DNA from: Methylocystis heyeri
Lineage (GTDB): Bacteria; Pseudomonadota; Alphaproteobacteria; Rhizobiales; Beijerinckiaceae
DNA length: 64,000 nucleotides
Reading direction: 5' to 3'
Assembly (NCBI RefSeq): GCF_004802635.2
Contig: NZ_CP046052.1
Location: forward strand, 558,001-622,000
Both the position numbers and the translations under genes were made by a program. The notes under the pieces are model-generated. The model was not told where the DNA came from and made no database searches. It saw nothing but the letters and a program-made list of their open reading frames with translations. Shown here piece by piece: positions 63,408 to 64,000 of the stretch (the stretch's first letter is position 1; each line of letters opens with the position of its first letter).

Positions 63408-64000
63408 TTGACTATCCTCGACGTCGGCCGTTTCGCGCTCGCGGCGGCGCTCGGCCTTTCGGCCTCCTCGGCTTCGGCGCAGGTTCGTGTCGGCGCCCCG
63501 CCATCGTCCTTCACCGTGGTTCGGCTTTACACTTTTTCCGGCGCCGATGGGGGAAACCCGGAAGCTGGTCTGACGGTCGACAGCGACGGCGCGCTGTATG
63601 GGACCACGGTGACAGGCGGCGGCGCCAATGCGGGCGTCGTGTTCAAACTGACTCCTCCGGCTCCCGGTAAAAGCAAGTGGACCGAGAGCGTGCTTTACAG
63701 CTTCTCGGGGCCCGACGGGGCCAGACCCTCGTTTACCCCGGCGCTCGACTCCCGAGGCGCGCTTTACGGAGCCACGTCTCAGGGCGGCGCGAACAATCTC
63801 GGAGTCGCGTTCATGCTGACTCCGCCCGTCGCCCCTTCGACGCAATGGGTCGAGACCAAGATTTTCGACTTCACTTACAGCGTCGGCAGTTGGCCCGGGG
63901 GCGCTTTCGTGTTTGACAGCAATGGAGCGCTCTACGGGGTGGGTGGGGAAGGCGGAGCCTCGGGCTATGGCACCGTATACAAGCTCACGCCCCCTGTTCC
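63408..64000 (+). CDS. Secreted GloVer-repeat protein, tandem copy D (3' end outside window)
   Basis: 197 residues seen from TTG 63408 (same AGGAGTTTCGCATC leader), (M)TILDVGRFALAAALGLSASS, signal cleavage near ASAQ. Three complete repeats and the beginning of a fourth are present: RLYTFSGADGGNPEAGLTVD, then LYSFSGPDGARPSFTPALDS and IFDFTYSVGSWPGGAFVFDS. The frame stays open to base 64000. The first two blades resemble copies A and B closely, and the third matches the blade that copy B lacks, so D is nearest to A. Confidence 0.82.
   Translation, partial: MTILDVGRFALAAALGLSASSASAQVRVGAPPSSFTVVRLYTFSGADGGNPEAGLTVDSDGALYGTTVTGGGANAGVVFKLTPPAPGKSKWTESVLYSFSGPDGARPSFTPALDSRGALYGATSQGGANNLGVAFMLTPPVAPSTQWVETKIFDFTYSVGSWPGGAFVFDSNGALYGVGGEGGASGYGTVYKLTPPV

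Overview
The window is about 64 kb of GC-rich bacterial chromosome. Gene content points to an alphaproteobacterium of the order Hyphomicrobiales. A methylotroph-like relative (Methylocystis/Methylosinus/Beijerinckiaceae type) is my best guess, but this is inferred from gene content and not from a marker tree. Supporting content: a phaA-phaB operon divergent from phaR, an NAD-type formate dehydrogenase alpha subunit, the oxygen-tolerant [NiFe]-hydrogenase maturase HypX, nirBD nitrite reductase, a DUF2336 protein, a DUF1491 protein and a PAS histidine kinase. I see no prophage, insertion sequence or CRISPR array.

Layout. Positions 1-9 kb: the end of an MscS-type channel gene, a CAP-domain lipoprotein, DUF2336 and DUF1491 proteins, a membrane histidine kinase overlapping a peptidoglycan-binding membrane protein, a coiled-coil protein that appears to start at CTG, and lepA behind a strong terminator. 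Positions 9-17.5 kb: a truncated YefM-type antitoxin and a palindromic dispersed repeat, a DUF1259 protein, the polyhydroxybutyrate (PHB) genes phaB/phaA/phaR, a degenerate-GGDEF/intact-EAL protein, a cupin, gloB and a methyltransferase. Positions 17.5-28 kb: a GlxA-type regulator, orphan hypX, a LysR regulator divergent from an NAD(P)-binding oxidoreductase, an esterase, a YkgJ cysteine-cluster protein, and a lone fdsA-like gene with a palindromic operator over its promoter. Positions 28-37.2 kb: a secreted GloVer-repeat protein, a small GNAT, a multicopper oxidase, a small protein plus two adjacent membrane GTPases, a cytochrome P450 and tRNA-Phe. Positions 37.2-46 kb: RidA, a MoeB-like protein, an M23 peptidase, tRNA-Ser, a PHB-depolymerase-type esterase with a ribbon-helix-helix regulator, a phospholipase D-like protein, a low-GC orphan gene, a DUF1254 gene broken by a one-base frameshift and an HdeA-like protein. 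Positions 46-59 kb: the nirBD cluster, a cold-shock protein, a DsbA-like protein, an acyl-CoA-dehydrogenase-fold flavoprotein, and a DUF2946/TonB-receptor/PepSY metal-uptake operon divergent from a two-component system. Positions 59.2-64 kb: four head-to-tail paralogous secreted GloVer-repeat proteins, the last cut by the window edge.

How the parts fit. PHB synthesis (phaAB) and its sensor-repressor (phaR) sit together, with a depolymerase-like esterase 28 kb away. The TonB operon and the divergent two-component pair look like one metal-acquisition unit. The most unusual material is the tandem family of propeller-like GloVer proteins. They share leaders, signal peptides, non-ATG starts and a two-cysteine C-terminal tail, and the complete copies differ in blade number; a fifth member lies alone on the opposite strand at 28-29.4 kb. 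The paired GTPase cassette is the second candidate for an undescribed system.
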